Source of the DNA: Emticicia sp. CRIBPO
Lineage (GTDB): Bacteria; Bacteroidota; Bacteroidia; Cytophagales; Spirosomataceae
DNA length: 64,000 nt
Direction of reading: 5' to 3'
NCBI RefSeq assembly: GCF_009905725.1
Contig: NZ_JAAAKV010000014.1
Span: 62,001-126,000 of the forward strand
Below, piece by piece: positions 25,894 to 35,390 of the stretch; the stretch's first letter is position 1; every line of letters begins with the position of its first letter. Both the position numbers and the translations under genes were made by a program. The notes beneath the pieces were generated by a model. That model ran no database searches. It worked only from the letters and a program-made list of their open reading frames with translations, and was not told the origin of the DNA.

Positions 25894-27789
25894 ATGATGA
25901 AAAGAAGCATTATACTTGGCACAATTTTATTGTTTACCGGCGTTTTGAATGCCCAGGTAACGATCAGTATTGATGTCTTATCTGAGAAGACCAAAGTTTC
26001 ACCTTATATCTACGGAAGAAACAATTCGCTTTCGTCGACGAATCCCACAGAGACGATTTCGCAGCAGGATATCCTCAGGATTAAGGATGCCGGGGTTACT
26101 TTTTTCAGGGAAAGCGGAGGGAATAACAGCACCAAATATAACTGGAGAAGGAAGTTATCCAGTCATCCGGATTGGTATAACAATGTGTACACCAACGATT
26201 GGGACAAGGCTGCAAAAGCAGTTCAGGACAATTTTCCCAATGCACAGGGCATGTGGTCTTTCCAGCTCATCGGGAAAGCGGCCAAAACGAATCAGTATAA
26301 TTTTAATGACTGGGGATACAATCAGTCGCAGTGGTGGGATGGTGTGAATCAGAATCTTGCCGGAAACGGTGTTTTGAATACCACAGGAACGAAAGCCAAA
26401 ACAGAAGGTAACCCCGACTTGTACCTCGAAAACTGGCCTGCTGATTCGACCGTGGGTATTCTTAATCATTGGTTCGGGTCCGGTGGGCTTGGTCTGGATA
26501 AATCAAAAATCAGGTATTGGAGCATGGATAATGAGGCAGAGATCTGGGGAGGGACCCACGATGATGTGATGCCTGTTATGATAGAAGCGGAGGCTTTTAT
26601 GCAGAAATACTTTGAGGTGGCTAAAAAGGCCCGTAAAATCTATCCGGATATCAAATTACTCGGGCCTGTCACCGCCAATGAATGGCAATGGTACCACTGG
26701 AATAACAAACTGGTGGAATCAGAAGGAAAAAAGTATACCTGGCTTGAGTATTTCATTAAACGCATTGCTGAAGAGCAAAAGGCCACCGGAATAAGGTTAC
26801 TGGATGTTTTGGATGTGCATTTTTATCCGGGAGAAAAAGCACCGGAAGATATTGTGCAGTTGCACCGGGTTTTCTTTGATAAGAATTATGTTTATCCAGG
26901 AGCCAACGGTGTTAAGAATATCAGCGGCAACTGGGACAACACCCAGAATAAGGAATACATTTTCGGCAGGGTAAATGAATGGCTGCTCAAATACCTGGGG
27001 GAAGGGCACGGCGTTACCCTGGCCCTGACAGAAAGCGGCATAGAAACCGAAGAGTCCAATGTGGCGGCGGTCTGGTATGCATCAGTCCTGGGCGAATTTA
27101 TGAGAAATAAAGTAGAGATTTTTACGCCCTGGAGCTGGAAAAAAGGCATGTGGGAAGTCATGCATCTTTTTACAAAGTACAACCACGATCAGTTACTGAA
27201 AGCAACGTCAACCGACGAAACGCTGGTCTCCGCTTATCCCACCATCAATAAAACCGGAGACTCCGTTTCTGTCGTTCTGATCAACAGATCGCCCACATTG
27301 GCGAAGACCGTAAGTATAAAGCACAATGATTTTGTTTTGAGCGGAACAAGTGTCCGGGTTTTTACGATCAACGCTTTGCCGGCTTCGGAATCTTTTGTTT
27401 CAGACAAGAGCAATGCTCTGAAAAGCACAACGGCAACGATTAACAACAATTCAGTAAGTCTCAGTCTGCCTGCTATGTCTGTTTCTACGGTTTTGTTGAC
27501 AGGTAAGACAGGAAAACCTGAAGTGGTTACCGCATTGGAAGAGTCGTCGGCTGATAAAATAGAAGTATTTCCCAATCCTTCGGATGATTATTTTACCATC
27601 CGGTTTCATGATAAAGGATTTGAATCATTGAAGATTTTTGATCTGAACGGGAAGGAGGTTTACGCAGACAAAATCAATCAGGCCCGTGATGAAGTACAAA
27701 TCAGAACCCGGAGCCTTAGAGGGAAATATATACTTTTGCTTGAAGGGAAGGGTAAATTGTCTAAAAAACAGATCCTGATCAATCCGTAA
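25894..27789 (+). CDS. GH44-type glycoside hydrolase with type IX secretion tail
   Basis: A 631-residue secreted enzyme. A signal peptide (ending VLNAQ, about residue 21) is followed by a GH44-like TIM barrel. The probable acid/base is Glu214 in the motif MDNEAEIW and the probable nucleophile is Glu380 in LALTESGI. A small beta-sandwich domain follows (about 430-530). The last 74 residues (from VFPNPSDDYF to KKQILINP) are a type A C-terminal sorting domain, so export should go through SprA. Family members cleave beta-1,4 glucans such as cellulose and xyloglucan; the substrate here is not certain. The last 11 nt overlap the convergent rfbD-like gene. Confidence 0.88.
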   Translation: MMKRSIILGTILLFTGVLNAQVTISIDVLSEKTKVSPYIYGRNNSLSSTNPTETISQQDILRIKDAGVTFFRESGGNNSTKYNWRRKLSSHPDWYNNVYTNDWDKAAKAVQDNFPNAQGMWSFQLIGKAAKTNQYNFNDWGYNQSQWWDGVNQNLAGNGVLNTTGTKAKTEGNPDLYLENWPADSTVGILNHWFGSGGLGLDKSKIRYWSMDNEAEIWGGTHDDVMPVMIEAEAFMQKYFEVAKKARKIYPDIKLLGPVTANEWQWYHWNNKLVESEGKKYTWLEYFIKRIAEEQKATGIRLLDVLDVHFYPGEKAPEDIVQLHRVFFDKNYVYPGANGVKNISGNWDNTQNKEYIFGRVNEWLLKYLGEGHGVTLALTESGIETEESNVAAVWYASVLGEFMRNKVEIFTPWSWKKGMWEVMHLFTKYNHDQLLKATSTDETLVSAYPTINKTGDSVSVVLINRSPTLAKTVSIKHNDFVLSGTSVRVFTINALPASESFVSDKSNALKSTTATINNNSVSLSLPAMSVSTVLLTGKTGKPEVVTALEESSADKIEVFPNPSDDYFTIRFHDKGFESLKIFDLNGKEVYADKINQARDEVQIRTRSLRGKYILLLEGKGKLSKKQILINP

Positions 27790-28681
27790 TCTGTCCGGCC
27801 AGAATAGCAATCCCCTCATCAAAACTCACCGGGTCATAACCCAGCACTGAAACAGCTTTGTCAAGTATAAAACCTGTTCTGGCAGGTCTTTTGGCGGTTT
27901 GTGTAAAAGTGGAGGCGTCGACAGGTTCCATCAGCGACTGGTCTAATCCGAAGTAAGCCGCCGCTTTCTGTGCCATTTCAAAAGGCGTAAGGAAGTCTTT
28001 GCCCGAAATATTGAATATCCCTTCCGCTTCTTTTTCTGCGATAAGAATGCAGCCTTTGGCCAGGTCTTCCGCCAGGGTAGGGGTTCGCCACTGATCAGTG
28101 ACCACCTTTATATTTTTACCGTTTTCAAGCGAGCTTTTGACCCACAGAATAACGTTGGAGCGGCTCATGTCATGGGCGATTCCGTAAACCAGTACAGTGC
28201 GGGCAATGGCCCATCTTACCTTGGAATGCAACAATATTTTCTCTGCGGCATATTTGCTCCATCCGTAAAAGCTGACCGGATTGGGCTCTGCAGTTTCATC
28301 ATAAGGGCCATCAGCTCCATCAAAAATAAAATCTGTAGATAGATGAAGCAGAAAAACATCATGTTTCTGACAGGCCTCTGCCAGGTATTCCACTGATTTC
28401 ACGTTCTGAGCCCAGCAATCTTCTTTTTCCACTTCACACTGGTCGACGTTGGTCATGGCCGCCGTATGAATAATAATATGTGGTTTTATGGTCTCAATGG
28501 CTTCCCTGATTTCCTGTTCTGAGGTAATATCCAGTGAGTGATAAGTGTAACCCATCGAAAAAGGCAGGCGGTTAAACCCTCTTGAAGAAGCAATGATCTC
28601 AAATTCAGGCCGGTTAGCCAGCATTTCAACGAGTTTCTGGCCCAAAAGACCATTGGATCCGGTGATGAGTATCTTTTTCAA
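27779..28681 (-). CDS. RfbD-like SDR sugar-nucleotide reductase
   Basis: A 300-residue short-chain dehydrogenase of the extended type. The NAD(P)-binding motif GSNGLLGQKLVE is at residues 8-19, the Tyr-Lys catalytic pair is in YGWSKYAAEK, and the STDFIFDG block is typical of RmlD/RfbD (dTDP-4-dehydrorhamnose reductase) relatives. No rmlA, B or C lie nearby, so the true sugar substrate is open. The stop overlaps the GH44 gene end by 11 nt, tail to tail. The cyclophilin gene is 3 nt upstream. Confidence 0.84.
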   Translation of the reverse strand: MKKILITGSNGLLGQKLVEMLANRPEFEIIASSRGFNRLPFSMGYTYHSLDITSEQEIREAIETIKPHIIIHTAAMTNVDQCEVEKEDCWAQNVKSVEYLAEACQKHDVFLLHLSTDFIFDGADGPYDETAEPNPVSFYGWSKYAAEKILLHSKVRWAIARTVLVYGIAHDMSRSNVILWVKSSLENGKNIKVVTDQWRTPTLAEDLAKGCILIAEKEAEGIFNISGKDFLTPFEMAQKAAAYFGLDQSLMEPVDASTFTQTAKRPARTGFILDKAVSVLGYDPVSFDEGIAILAGQITD

Positions 28682-28684
28682 GTC

Positions 28685-29386
28685 TCAGTTAAATTTATAT
28701 CCGTAAAGCTTCGTGATCTTCTTTTTCTTCATTTTTTTAACGGTCATCGCCATCCTGATGTCTTTTAACGGACGGTCGGCTTCGTCTTTTGCCTGGGCAG
28801 CAATGTCGTCTATCAGTTTGAAGTTGTCAATTACCTCTCCGAAAACCGTATAGTTGTTGTCCAGGCGGGGAGTGCCGCCAACGGTCATGTAATCAGCCCG
28901 TTGAGCAGGGGTGTACTCCATAAAGTTCCTTTTTGCCACAGCTGTGATTTCTTCATCGCTCATCTTTTTGCCCTGAACGATATAGAACTGGCAGGCACTT
29001 GATTTCTTCTCGGGATTGCTGTCTCTTGCCGCAGCCAGGGCTCCTTTCCGGTGAACATGACTGGATTTGAATTCATAAGGGATTTTTTCCATATCACCAC
29101 CGCCCATGCCCAGTCTTTCTCCTGACGGGGCTTTTTTAGAGTTGGGATCGCCGCCTTGTATCATGAATCCCTGGATGATGCGGTGAAACATCAGGCTGTC
29201 ATAAAATTTCTTCTGAACCAGGTTGATGAAATTCTTTTTATGAAGAGGTGTTTCGTCAAACAGGACCATGTGGGTTTCTCCAAAACGGGTTTTTAGCGTT
29301 ACCACATAGTCTTTTTTTGATTTTTTCTGGGCAAAACCCTGAAGGGTTGCAATGAGAAGAAACGTAAGAAGAATTACTTTTTTCAT
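28685..29386 (-). CDS. Periplasmic cyclophilin-type peptidylprolyl isomerase
   Basis: A 233-residue exported isomerase with a signal peptide (MKKVILLTFLLIATLQGFAQ). The cyclophilin core shows the catalytic Arg in FHRIIQGFMIQGGDP, then GALAAARDSNPEKKSSACQF, YTVFGEVIDN. An insertion of about 30 residues (KMSDEEITAVAKRNFMEYTP) between strands is common in Bacteroidota members. It ends in a Lys-rich tail. It catalyses proline cis-trans isomerisation during folding of exported proteins. It lies in a row with the SDR gene downstream (3 nt gap). Confidence 0.93.
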   Translation of the reverse strand: MKKVILLTFLLIATLQGFAQKKSKKDYVVTLKTRFGETHMVLFDETPLHKKNFINLVQKKFYDSLMFHRIIQGFMIQGGDPNSKKAPSGERLGMGGGDMEKIPYEFKSSHVHRKGALAAARDSNPEKKSSACQFYIVQGKKMSDEEITAVAKRNFMEYTPAQRADYMTVGGTPRLDNNYTVFGEVIDNFKLIDDIAAQAKDEADRPLKDIRMAMTVKKMKKKKITKLYGYKFN

Positions 29387-29461
29387 AAATGGCCTTGTTT
29401 GTTACGATGAAATGAAACGAGGTTTGCTTTGGTTTGTTTTGAAAAAAACAGGTTTTAAAAT

Positions 29462-30385
29462 TTACAACTGACTTTTGATTTTCTCCAGGATTTTGTCTCC
29501 TCCTTTGGACAGTACCAGCTCGGCAGTACTGATGCCCAGTGCTTCCGGGCTTTCCGCCGGACCGCTGAGGGTTTCCCTGATGATTTCAGTACCATCAAGG
29601 CTGATGATTCCGGCAGAGAAAACGATGGTGTTTTCTTCTGTCCTGGCATTTCCGAAAACAGGGATCGAACAGCCGCCCTGGAGTTTTTTAAGAAACGCCC
29701 TTTCCGTCAGCAGGCAGGTTTCTGTCAAAGGGTGATTACAGGCATTCCTGATAATTTCAGCCTTTTCCGGATCAATATTAACGGAAGATTCAACCGCCAC
29801 AGTACCCTGGCCAACAGCCGGAGTAAACTGGTTTTCGTCGAAATAGTGTACAATAAGGCTTTCCTGCTCCATTCTGTGTATTCCGGCATAAGCCAGCAGT
29901 AAAGCATCGCAGACCCCATCTTCCATTTTTTTGATCCTCGTCTGAAGGTTGCCCCGCATGTCCACAATGTTGACATTGGGATAATAAGCCCTGAGCATTG
30001 CCACACGGCGGGTAGAGGAGGTGCCTACCGTAAATTTATCCTTCGTATTGACTTTCAGATTGCTGATCAGACTGACCAGCACATCGTTTACTTTTTCACG
30101 CTCGGTAAAAGCGAGTATTTTAAAATTTTCGCCCAGGTCTGACTGGAGATCTTTGGCACTGTGCACGGCAATGTCGATTTTACCGGAGAGCAACTGCTCC
30201 TCCAGTTCTTCGGTAAATACGCCCTTGCTCCCGATTTTTGAAAGCGAGCGGTCAAGTATTTTGTCGCCTTTGGTTTCGATTATCACGATCTCGGTACCCA
30301 GTCCGGCAGATCTTAGTTTTTGTTCAATGAAATAAGCCTGCCATAAAGCCAGTTTACTTCCCCGCGTTCCTATTTTTACAGTCAT
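29462..30385 (-). CDS. hemC: Hydroxymethylbilane synthase
   Basis: A 307-residue porphobilinogen deaminase. It polymerises four porphobilinogen units into hydroxymethylbilane in heme synthesis. Visible blocks are KIGTRGSKLALWQA at the start, GSKGVFTEELEEQLL, AVHSAKDLQSD, GTSSTRRVAMLR, DMRGNLQTRIKKM, AVGQGTVAVE and the dipyrromethane cofactor Cys in LQGGCSIPVFG. Length is normal. It starts 12 nt after the PAP2-like gene stop. Confidence 0.97.
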   Translation of the reverse strand: MTVKIGTRGSKLALWQAYFIEQKLRSAGLGTEIVIIETKGDKILDRSLSKIGSKGVFTEELEEQLLSGKIDIAVHSAKDLQSDLGENFKILAFTEREKVNDVLVSLISNLKVNTKDKFTVGTSSTRRVAMLRAYYPNVNIVDMRGNLQTRIKKMEDGVCDALLLAYAGIHRMEQESLIVHYFDENQFTPAVGQGTVAVESSVNIDPEKAEIIRNACNHPLTETCLLTERAFLKKLQGGCSIPVFGNARTEENTIVFSAGIISLDGTEIIRETLSGPAESPEALGISTAELVLSKGGDKILEKIKSQL

Positions 30386-30397
30386 CAGCTGATAGAT

Positions 30398-31024
30398 TTA
30401 AATGAAATTCCAGATACCCGCACAACTCACCACCAGTCCCAGTAAAAAACCCGCACTGACCTGTGAAAGGGTGTGGGCGTTTTGCCGGAGTCTGGCCGAA
30501 CCCAGAAGCCCGCTTGTGATCAGCAACAGGAGTATCGGGATGAAAAGATTATATGCTCCGTACTTAATAAAAAACACAATAAATGTCCCTAAAACGCCCC
30601 CGATTCCGGCCATATGGGCACTTATCTGCCATTTGAGACTGATCAGGCCGATCATCGAAATAATAATGGCCATGCCCAGCAGCAGAATAGAAACGGGAAT
30701 CAGGATACCCCCCTGGGAATACATAAAATAAAACAGGGTGGCATAGAGAATGACGCTGAACAGGAAAGGTATTTTTCTGTCATGAAGCCTGGAAAGTTCC
30801 ATGTCATACACGTAATTCTTCTTGAAAAGATAATAAACCAGCAAAGACGGAAAAACCGCCGTATAAATAAAAATAAATCCCAGGATGAATAAAAAGCCCT
30901 TGAAAGACAGCTGAACCAGCAATAAAGGTTCAGGCGACAAAACATAAAGTGCTCCTATCAACAGCGTTGGCATCAGCAAAGGATGCAGCAAATAGGAAAG
31001 TAATTTTGCAAATTTTAAATTCAC
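30398..31024 (-). CDS. PAP2-like membrane protein, divergent
   Basis: A 208-residue membrane protein with about six helices. Three degenerate phosphatase motifs can be seen in the right order: RLHDRKIP (for KX6RP), ISAHMAGIGG (for PSGH) and ARLRQNAHTLSQVSAG (for SRX5HX3D). The final Asp and the canonical Ser-Arg are not preserved, so activity is uncertain. Related proteins in Bacteroidota sit next to heme or cell-envelope genes and may act on lipid phosphates. It lies directly before hemC, 12 nt apart, probably in one operon. Confidence 0.7.
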   Translation of the reverse strand: MNLKFAKLLSYLLHPLLMPTLLIGALYVLSPEPLLLVQLSFKGFLFILGFIFIYTAVFPSLLVYYLFKKNYVYDMELSRLHDRKIPFLFSVILYATLFYFMYSQGGILIPVSILLLGMAIIISMIGLISLKWQISAHMAGIGGVLGTFIVFFIKYGAYNLFIPILLLLITSGLLGSARLRQNAHTLSQVSAGFLLGLVVSCAGIWNFI

Positions 31025-31157
31025 CAGGAATAATCTGTATTTGAAATGTAGCCGGCACTAAATAAAACACAAATATAGTTCTTATCCTTTGAATTTTATA
31101 CAGCGTTTCGTGGTCTGAGAATGATTTACAAAAGTAAGTGTATCTGCATAAAATAAA

Positions 31158-32636
31158 TTAAAGTTGTTTTCTCAGCCTGGCCACCGGGATGTTCAGTTGT
31201 TCGCGGTATTTTGCCACGGTTCTCCTTGCAATATTATAACCTCTTTTGTTAAGGAGTTTTTCAAGCTTATCGTCAGAAAGAGGCGAATTTTTAGGCTCAT
31301 GGTCAATCAGTTCTTTCAGGATATTCTTGACTTCACGGCTCGAGGCATCTTCGCCTGAGTCGGTGGCAATGCCTTCAGAGAAGAAATATTTCAGGGGATA
31401 AATTCCGAAGTCGGTTTGTACAGATTTGCTGTTGGCTACCCTCGAAACCGTCGAAATATCCATCTCTATTTTTTCAGCTATGTCTTTCAGGATCATCGGC
31501 TTAAGTTTATTCTCATCGCCTTCCCAGAAAAACTCCTGCTGATATAAAACAATGGCTTCCATGGTGCGTAGCAAAGTCTGCTGTCTTTGTTTGATGGCAT
31601 CAATAAACCACTTGGCAGCATCCAGTTTCTGTTTTACAAAAGTGACGGTTTCTTTGATGTGCTTGTTTTGTTTATCGCCTTTATCATAAGTGTCGAGCAT
31701 CTCCGAAAAAGACTTGCTCACTTTCAGGTCCGGGGCATTTTTGGAATTGAGGATAATCTCCAGCTTGCTGTTTTGGGTAGTCACGATAAAGTCGGCCATC
31801 AGGTAGGCTGCAGACCCGTCGCCATGGCCCATATTACCTGGTTTGGGGTTCAGTCTGGTGATCAGGCTGAGTGATTTCTTCAGGACGTCATCTTCTATGT
31901 TCAGCCTTTTTTTGATCTTGTCAAAATGCTTCTTGATAAACTCATCAAAGTGGTCTTCTATGATCAGCGTGGCGATGTCGTTTTCCATGGAGTAGCTGTT
32001 CCTCTCCAGTTGGAGCAACAGGCATTCTCTCAGATCACGGGCTGCAATTCCTGCAGGTTCAAATTTTTGTATTTTTTTGAGAACTGACACTACCTCGTCT
32101 TCGGTAGCATATATGTTTTGTCCAAAAGCCAGGTCGTTGCATATAGATCTTACAGGACGTCTGATGTAGCCGTCGTCTTCAATAGAACCGATGAGTTGTT
32201 CTCCGATCTGGGTTTGTCTTTCATTCAGCTTGATGTAGCCCAATTGCTGGTTAAGTGATTCGGATAACGTGGAAGTGGAAACAACGGGCATGGCTTCCTT
32301 TTCTTCTTCGCCCCAGCCGTCGCTGTACATTTTATATCCGGAGTAGTCGTCCTGGTTCAGGTAGTCCTTGATGTCAATTCTTTCGTTGCTCTCAAATGAG
32401 TCAGAGCCTTCATAATCCCCGAATTCGTCGTACTCATTGTCATAGCTGTCTCCGAAATCCTCATCTTTTTGTTTTTCTGCAAGATCCGTCCCTTCTTCCA
32501 GAGCAGGATTGATTTCCAGCTCTTCTTCGATTCTCTGGCTGAGTTCTGCCGTAGGAATCTGTAACAGTTTAATGAATTGTATCTGTTGTGGCGATAGTCG
32601 CTGTTGTTGTGATTGACTTAAACTAAGCTTCTGCAT
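31158..32636 (-). CDS. rpoN: RNA polymerase sigma-54 factor
   Basis: A 492-residue RpoN. Region I is Gln-rich (SLSQSQQQRLSPQQIQFIKL) and binds activator; an acidic linker (about 50-110) follows; the core-binding domain leads to a helix-turn-helix (DISTVSRVANSKSVQTDFG) and the RpoN box ARRTVAKYRE near the C-terminus, which reads the -24 GG element. Sigma-54 transcription needs AAA+ activators, none of which is in the window. It is monocistronic with a clear ATG start. Confidence 0.97.
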   Translation of the reverse strand: MQKLSLSQSQQQRLSPQQIQFIKLLQIPTAELSQRIEEELEINPALEEGTDLAEKQKDEDFGDSYDNEYDEFGDYEGSDSFESNERIDIKDYLNQDDYSGYKMYSDGWGEEEKEAMPVVSTSTLSESLNQQLGYIKLNERQTQIGEQLIGSIEDDGYIRRPVRSICNDLAFGQNIYATEDEVVSVLKKIQKFEPAGIAARDLRECLLLQLERNSYSMENDIATLIIEDHFDEFIKKHFDKIKKRLNIEDDVLKKSLSLITRLNPKPGNMGHGDGSAAYLMADFIVTTQNSKLEIILNSKNAPDLKVSKSFSEMLDTYDKGDKQNKHIKETVTFVKQKLDAAKWFIDAIKQRQQTLLRTMEAIVLYQQEFFWEGDENKLKPMILKDIAEKIEMDISTVSRVANSKSVQTDFGIYPLKYFFSEGIATDSGEDASSREVKNILKELIDHEPKNSPLSDDKLEKLLNKRGYNIARRTVAKYREQLNIPVARLRKQL

Positions 32637-32871
32637 TCTAATGAAGTTTTCACAATTTATAATTAGGCTATTCTACTTTTTGCGAATTTTACACCATGAA
32701 GTATGGTATAACAACCCGAAACTATAAAAAAAATGATTTAAACAAAAATATATTTAATAAAAAAAACAGATGTTCTGTGTAGTGTATTGATATTCAGACA
32801 GTTCTGTGTGGATCAAAATTCATGCCTATTTTGATTTTGGGAAAGAAAAAGAAGAAAAAGCCTTAGGAGGG

Positions 32872-34065
32872 TCAATCAAATGACTTCAGAATGGTTTGGA
32901 GTTTGAGTTCAGTTTCTTTCCATTCCTTCTCAGGGTCTGAGTGGGTGGTGATGCCGCCGCCCGCATAGCAATAGACTTCTCCGGCTTCTATTTTCATGGT
33001 TCTGAGGTTGACAAAAAGGTGTGAGCTGCCTTCAATGTTGATGGGTCCCAGAAAACCGCTGTAAAATTCCCGGTCGTAATTTTCATGACTTTCAATAAAG
33101 TCTAGTGAAGCTTCTTTAGGCATGCCGCACACGGCAGAAGTAGGGTGTAAAAGTTCGAGCATAACAGAGCTTAGTTGCGGAAAACTGATCTCTTTGGTAT
33201 CGATGCTGTAGAGTGTGCTCAGGTGTAAAAGATTGCCTGCTTTTAAAGTACGCGGACCTTCTTCTTTAAACTCCCGGACCCTTATTTTCTTCAGGCAATT
33301 GATGATATACCGGCTTACAAGGGCTTGTTCTTCAATCTCTTTTTGAGTCCACAGGGCATCAATCGGCTTGATTTCCTGTCCGTCTTTATCAAAAGCGTAT
33401 TGTGTTCCGGCCAGGGCCATGGTTTTAAAAAAGCCATCGGGGGTTTGCTCCACAAGGGTCTCAGGCGTGGCTCCGAGCCAAAGCTGATTGAGCCAGGGCA
33501 GCCAGGTCATCGAAATAAAAGCGGAGGGATAAGCTTTGTCCAATTTTTCGAAAGCTTCGAAAAATCCATTTCCGGAAATTTTGCCCACATGCTTTTTTCT
33601 GGACAAAACCACTTTTTCAACACCGGCATTCTGAATGGCACTGATGGCCGCCGATACTTTTTCCTGGTAAACTTTCTTCTCGTTCTCGAGGGTTTCGAGG
33701 CTGAGTTCAAGCAAAAGATGCGTTTCTGAAGAGTGACCGGCCTGCTGCAGGTGATCTTTGAGGTCATCCGGGACAGTGTCCCAGTTTTCAACAATGTCTG
33801 AGCCGTCCAGTCTGGAAATAAAGTCGCCTTCGATAAACAAAGGGCCTGCACCTGATTTTGAAAACGGTGCCATGACAAACCCGGAGTCAAGCTCCTGGAA
33901 GTCAATCTGTTTGTATACCGGTGTCCTGGTTTTGGAAAACAGGAAGAAAGTTTCTGATTGATTGGGCTTACGCCAAAGGGCAAAAGGGTAAGATTTTTCG
34001 ATACATCCTGAAATAATATCGGAAATGTCAGTCAAGCGTTTATTCACAGAAACTTCAATACTCAT
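32872..34065 (-). CDS. menF: Isochorismate synthase
   Basis: A 397-residue chorismate-binding enzyme. It converts chorismate to isochorismate, the first step to menaquinone or to catechol siderophores. The C-terminal domain shows KVVLSRKKH, FISMTWLPWLNQLWLGATPE, the block LHPTSAVCGMPKEA, FIESHENYDREFYSGFLG and YCYAGGGITTHSDPEKEWKE, all diagnostic. Since the organism class respires with menaquinone, a menaquinone role is likely. It starts 1 nt after the ccmE stop and so appears to be the last gene of the cytochrome maturation operon. Confidence 0.93.
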   Translation of the reverse strand: MSIEVSVNKRLTDISDIISGCIEKSYPFALWRKPNQSETFFLFSKTRTPVYKQIDFQELDSGFVMAPFSKSGAGPLFIEGDFISRLDGSDIVENWDTVPDDLKDHLQQAGHSSETHLLLELSLETLENEKKVYQEKVSAAISAIQNAGVEKVVLSRKKHVGKISGNGFFEAFEKLDKAYPSAFISMTWLPWLNQLWLGATPETLVEQTPDGFFKTMALAGTQYAFDKDGQEIKPIDALWTQKEIEEQALVSRYIINCLKKIRVREFKEEGPRTLKAGNLLHLSTLYSIDTKEISFPQLSSVMLELLHPTSAVCGMPKEASLDFIESHENYDREFYSGFLGPINIEGSSHLFVNLRTMKIEAGEVYCYAGGGITTHSDPEKEWKETELKLQTILKSFD

Positions 34066-34066
34066 T

Positions 34067-34507
34067 TTATTTGTTCATACTCACAGCTCCTTCCACCTGA
34101 AGCTCTCCGTTATTGTATTTCGAAGGACATTTCAACAGGATCTGATCGGCTGTAAACTGGTTGTTGGCTACGTCCATTTTTCCTACCACCACTACTTTCT
34201 CTGACTTATCGATGTCCTGTGGCTTAGGCTGGTTGTAAATGACCAGTGAGACGTTGTCTAGGGAATCCCTCATCATGAATTCAAAGCGGTTGGGATCAAC
34301 AGAAGGTTCATATTTCATGCCCATAGGTTTGCCTTCTCCGTCTTTCATCAGTTCACCCACTACGTGGATCGATTTACTCTCTCCGCTCTCAGCCAGTTCT
34401 TTAGCCTCCTTAAAAGTAACATAGACGCTGGCGTCACCTATCGTGGAAATGATCATGGCCACTGCCACAGCGATTACCACCAAAACTATTATACTGGTCC
34501 TTTTCAT
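34067..34507 (-). CDS. ccmE: CcmE heme chaperone, CxxxY type
   Basis: A 146-residue periplasmic heme carrier: one N-terminal membrane anchor (MKRTSIIVLVVIAVAVAMII), then an OB-fold domain with IHVVGELMKDGEG and VVVVGKMDVANNQF. In most bacteria heme binds covalently to a His in the HxxxY motif near the C-terminus. Here the site reads LLKCPSKYNN, so Cys127 with Tyr131 replaces it. This CxxxY form is known from some other bacteria (for example Desulfovibrio). The gene is in the ccmB-C-D-E order. Confidence 0.9.
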   Translation of the reverse strand: MKRTSIIVLVVIAVAVAMIISTIGDASVYVTFKEAKELAESGESKSIHVVGELMKDGEGKPMGMKYEPSVDPNRFEFMMRDSLDNVSLVIYNQPKPQDIDKSEKVVVVGKMDVANNQFTADQILLKCPSKYNNGELQVEGAVSMNK

Positions 34508-34520
34508 TGTTGTTGTACTG

Positions 34521-34712
34521 TTATTGATTCTTAATTTCCTTTTCCAGTTTGCTGATTTTGCGATCCAGCGTCCACAGGTAGATAAACAAGCCTGCCAATA
34601 CTATAGAGATAACGATCACTACTACATAAATCTTACCGTCAGATCTGAAAGTATCTGCCATTTCAACGTCCTGAAGGAAAAGAAGGTTTAGAAATAAGTT
34701 GAATATTGTCAT
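34521..34712 (-). CDS. CcmD-like small membrane protein
   Basis: A 63-residue protein with a hydrophobic N-terminus, then MADTFRSDGKIYVVVIVISI, one membrane helix and a charged tail LDRKISKLEKEIKN. The block F/L-R-S-x-G-K-I-Y-V-V-V and the tail are typical of Bacteroidota CcmD-family proteins, which stabilise the heme-release complex CcmABC-CcmE. A later Met (at 34661) is an alternative start that would remove the N-terminal hydrophobic part. It lies between ccmC (7 nt) and ccmE (13 nt). Confidence 0.8.
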   Translation of the reverse strand: MTIFNLFLNLLFLQDVEMADTFRSDGKIYVVVIVISIVLAGLFIYLWTLDRKISKLEKEIKNQ

Positions 34713-34719
34713 TTTGATG

Positions 34720-35385
34720 TTAATTTTTTTCGTTTAGTTGATTTTGAACAAGTCTGATGCGGATGACCAGGGAACTGACCCATACACCCATCAGTATCCA
34801 TCCGATATTGGCAGCGTAAAATACAATTTTCATGGCATTGTCCATGTCGTATTTACCAAAAGCCGGGTTGCCGCCGTTTCCAGGATGCAGCGAGTCTGTC
34901 AGACGCGGAAGAATCCACACCAGAGGCATGAAAGTGGCAAAGGCAAATATATTGTAAACTGCAGCCAGTCTGGCTTTCTTTTGTTCGTCTTCAAAAGATC
35001 CACGTAAGACAAAATAAGCCGAATAAATCAGCATACCCACTTCCACAGCGATCAGTTTCGGGTCTCTCGGCAGCGGATCTCCCCAGGTGAAATTACCCCA
35101 GGCCGACCCGGTTACAAAACCGATGATACCGAGAACAATAGCCACGCTGGCAAAGCCGAGGGCGTAAGTATCGTCATTAATGCGGCCTTTTCTCAGGTAT
35201 TTTATAGAGTAAACAAGGGACGTAACCATGAGTGTCATCATTGAAAACCACATCGGCACATGGAAGTACACATTTCTGATGGTTTCATTCAGGATGGGCT
35301 GACGGGGCACCGGGCCCAGAAGTCCCCAGATGACTACATAAAATAACAGTATAACAGTAAGGATTTTCCACCAGGTTTTTTTCAT
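34720..35385 (-). CDS. ccmC: CcmC/CcsA-type heme handling protein
   Basis: A 221-residue inner-membrane protein with six predicted helices. The tryptophan-rich WWD domain is seen in SAWGNFTWGDPLPRDPKL, and a His in NVYFHVPMWFSMM is the likely axial ligand. CcmC presents heme to CcmE. I start at 35385 (MKKTWWKILTV) because that Met comes 5 nt after the ccmB stop; an in-frame Met at 35403 would overlap ccmB. CcmA and CcmF are not found nearby. Confidence 0.92.
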   Translation of the reverse strand: MKKTWWKILTVILLFYVVIWGLLGPVPRQPILNETIRNVYFHVPMWFSMMTLMVTSLVYSIKYLRKGRINDDTYALGFASVAIVLGIIGFVTGSAWGNFTWGDPLPRDPKLIAVEVGMLIYSAYFVLRGSFEDEQKKARLAAVYNIFAFATFMPLVWILPRLTDSLHPGNGGNPAFGKYDMDNAMKIVFYAANIGWILMGVWVSSLVIRIRLVQNQLNEKN

Positions 35386-35390
35386 AAAAA

